From: Papaver somniferum
Taxonomy: Eukaryota > Streptophyta > Magnoliopsida > Ranunculales > Papaveraceae
Direction of reading: 5' to 3'
Length of the DNA: 64,000 nt
NCBI RefSeq assembly: GCF_003573695.1
Contig: NC_039359.1
Span: forward strand, 96,035,275-96,099,274
Positions 62,401 to 64,000 of the stretch are shown in pieces; the stretch's first letter is position 1; the number at the start of each line of letters is the position of its first letter. Both the position numbers and the translations under genes were made by a program. The notes under the pieces were generated by a model that saw only the letters and a list, made by a program, of their open reading frames with translations, ran no database searches and was not told the origin of the DNA.

Positions 62401-64000
62401 CACCTCGAACCTCGTCCGGACGAGAACATCGGGTCTGTATATGGTAATCTTGAAACCTAAGTTCAGTAATAGGTTGCAGTATCATCCAATCTGATATATT
62501 TGACACCTCGAACCTCGTTCGGACGAGAAAACCGTGTCTATATATGGTAATCTTGCAACCTGAGTTCAGTGATAGGTTACAGTTTCATCTAATCTGAATT
62601 ATTTGACAACTCGAACCTCGCTCGCACGAGAACATCGGGTATGTATATGGTAATCTTGCAACCTGAGTTAAGTGATAAGTTACAGTTTCATCCAATATGA
62701 TATATTTGACACCTCGAACCTCACTCGGACCAGCACATCGGGTCTGTATATGGTAATCTTGCAACCTGAGTTAAGTGATAGGTTGCAGTTTCATCCAATC
62801 TAATATATTTGACACCTCGGACATCGCTCGGACTAGAACATCGGGTCTGTATAAGGTAATCTTGTAACCTGAGTTAAGTGGTGAGTTGCAGTTTCATCGA
62901 ATCTGATATATTTGACACCTCGAACCTCGTTCGGACCAGAACATCGGGTCTTTATATAGTAATCTTGCAACCTGAGTTAAGTGATAGGTTGCAATTTCAT
63001 CCAATCTGATATATTTGACACCTCGGACCTCGCTCGGACGAGGACATCAGGACTGTATATGGTAATTTTGCAACCTGAGTTCAGTGATAGGTTGGAGTTT
63101 CATCCAATCTGAATTATTTGACACCTCGAACCTCGCTCGGACTAGAACATCAGGTCTGTATATGGTAGTCTTGCAACCTGAGTTAAGTGATAGGTTGCAA
63201 TTTTATCCAATCTGATATATTTGACACCTCGAACCTTGCTTGAACCAGAACATCGTGTCTGTATATGGTAATCTTGCAACCTGAGTTCAGTGATAGGTTG
63301 CAGTTTCATCCAATCTGAATTATTTGACACCTCGAACCTCGCTCGGACGAGAACATCGGGTCTGTATATGGAAATATTGCAACCTGAGTTAGGTGATAGG
63401 TGGCAGTTTCATCCTATCTGATATATTTGACACCTCGAACCTCGCTCGGACTAGAACATCGGGTCTGTATATAGTAATCTTGCAACCTGATTTAAGTGAT
63501 AGGTTGCAATTTCATCTAATCTGAATTATTTGACCCCTCGAACCTCGCTCGGACGAGAACATCGGGTCTTTATATGGTAATCTTGCAACCTGAGTTAAGT
63601 GATAGGTTGCAGTTTCATCCAATCTGATATATTTGACACCTCGAACCTCGCTCGGACGAGAACATCAGGTCTGTATATGGTAATCTTGCAACCTGAGTTA
63701 AGTGATAGGTTGCAGTTTCATCCAATCTGATACATTTGACACCTCGAACCTCGCTCGGACTAGAACATCGGGTCTGTATATGGTAATCTTGCAACCTGAG
63801 TTAAGTGATAGGTTGCAGTTTCATCCAATCTGATATATTTGACACCTCGAACCTCGCTCGGACGAGAACATCAGGACTGTATATGGTAATCTTGCAACTT
63901 GAGTTCAGTGATAGGTTGGAGTTTCATCCAATCTGAATTATTTGACACCTCGAACCTCGCTCGGACTAGAACATCAGGTCTGTATATGGTAGTCTTGCAA
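56500..64000 (+). repeat. 35-mer higher-order repeat, 3605 bp
   Basis: The 'tcaggactgt' marker monomer falls at 56,661, 60,266 and 63,871, each 3605 bp (35 x 103) apart. Many private variants repeat at this shift without change: 'gaattaattgac' (57,547 and 61,152), 'gatctatttgtcacc', 'gttacagtttcatccaatat', and identical ORFs at 58,000/61,605 and 59,537/63,142. By eye the copies are almost identical; two differences were noted near 56,670-56,685. Confidence 0.93.

Larger units (their letters stand above)
42186..64000 (+). repeat. 103-bp satellite array, block 3 (about 205 sequenced monomers), continues past the window
   Basis: This is the direct continuation of block 2 after the solo LTR. The cassette marked by 'tataaggtaat' recurs throughout, at 13, 13, 13, 18, 19, 14, 12 and 14 monomers, then (after the 440-N gap) 23, 14, 21 and 14 monomers. 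Two N gaps (46,431-46,668 and 54,345-54,784) interrupt it. An 11-bp deletion lies near 45,694, where 'gacacctcggaccagc' lacks 'aacctcactcg'-type sequence. The last 8 kb are a 35-mer HOR. No other element is seen. Confidence 0.97.

Noticed and set aside
10567..63330. Dozens of 62-182 codon ORFs on both strands with recurring peptides such as SNNSDWMKLQPIT
   Set aside because: They are translations of the 103-bp satellite. Because 103 leaves remainder 1 after division by 3, frames rotate every monomer and open stretches arise wherever variants lack a stop. No codon-level conservation is expected or seen.
10019..64000. CRISPR-like array (repeat plus spacer)
   Set aside because: The whole 103-bp unit repeats, with scattered point variants and no unique spacers, in a plant transposon context. 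This is satellite DNA.
10019..64000. CENP-B box in the satellite monomer
   Set aside because: No match to the YTTCGTTGGAARCGGGA pattern was seen in the monomer; centromere function cannot be argued from it.

Overview
The window is plant nuclear DNA and contains no intact host gene. The evidence is remnants of several plant-type transposon classes (hAT with a BED finger, CACTA-like termini, copia/SIRE-like and Ty3/gypsy-like LTR retrotransposon debris, a fold-back MITE, a tRNA-like SINE head), GT-AG introns, AT-rich spacers and a very large satellite array. The species cannot be named from the sequence. A flowering plant is the safest statement, and a centromeric, pericentromeric or other heterochromatic block is likely but unproven.

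Layout. 1-127 is the 3' end of an LTR whose family reappears inverted at 39.8-42.2 kb. 128-2110 looks like the 3' part of a copia/SIRE-like retrotransposon on the minus strand. 2.1-3.3 kb has no clear content. 3288 to about 10.0 kb starts with a CACTA-type terminus and holds two diverged copies of one segment. Each copy carries an exon-like plus-strand piece and a decayed minus-strand ORF (5546-6385 and 8824-9516). Between them lie a MITE, direct repeats and a tRNA-like sequence.

From 10,019 to the end the window is dominated by a 103-bp satellite (about 430 monomers, estimated as length/103) in three blocks: 10,019-12,492, 18,972-39,804 and 42,186-64,000. Block 1 is separated from block 2 by 6.5 kb of nested transposon remains: LTR-retrotransposon debris, a spliced but inactivated hAT transposase at 13,303-15,728, and a degenerate retroelement ORF at 16,440-17,684. 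Blocks 2 and 3 are parts of one array split by a clean 2381-bp solo LTR with a 5-bp target duplication.

The satellite is the main interest. Monomers fall into recognisable variants that recur in fixed order. Several higher-order repeats (HORs) can be measured: 9-mer (927 bp), 15-mer (1545 bp), 26-mer (2678 bp) and 35-mer (3605 bp). The 35-mer is the 26-mer with nine more monomers in one interval. Each consensus monomer carries a perfect 7-bp inverted repeat. Assembly problems are also visible: three N gaps and a 2.3-kb stretch (32,983-35,324) full of single-base indels that looks like uncorrected long-read sequence and may mark a false duplication.

The short ORFs throughout the array are products of the repeat, not genes. 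I see no coherent undescribed gene system. The strongest novel material is the HOR architecture and its rearrangement history.
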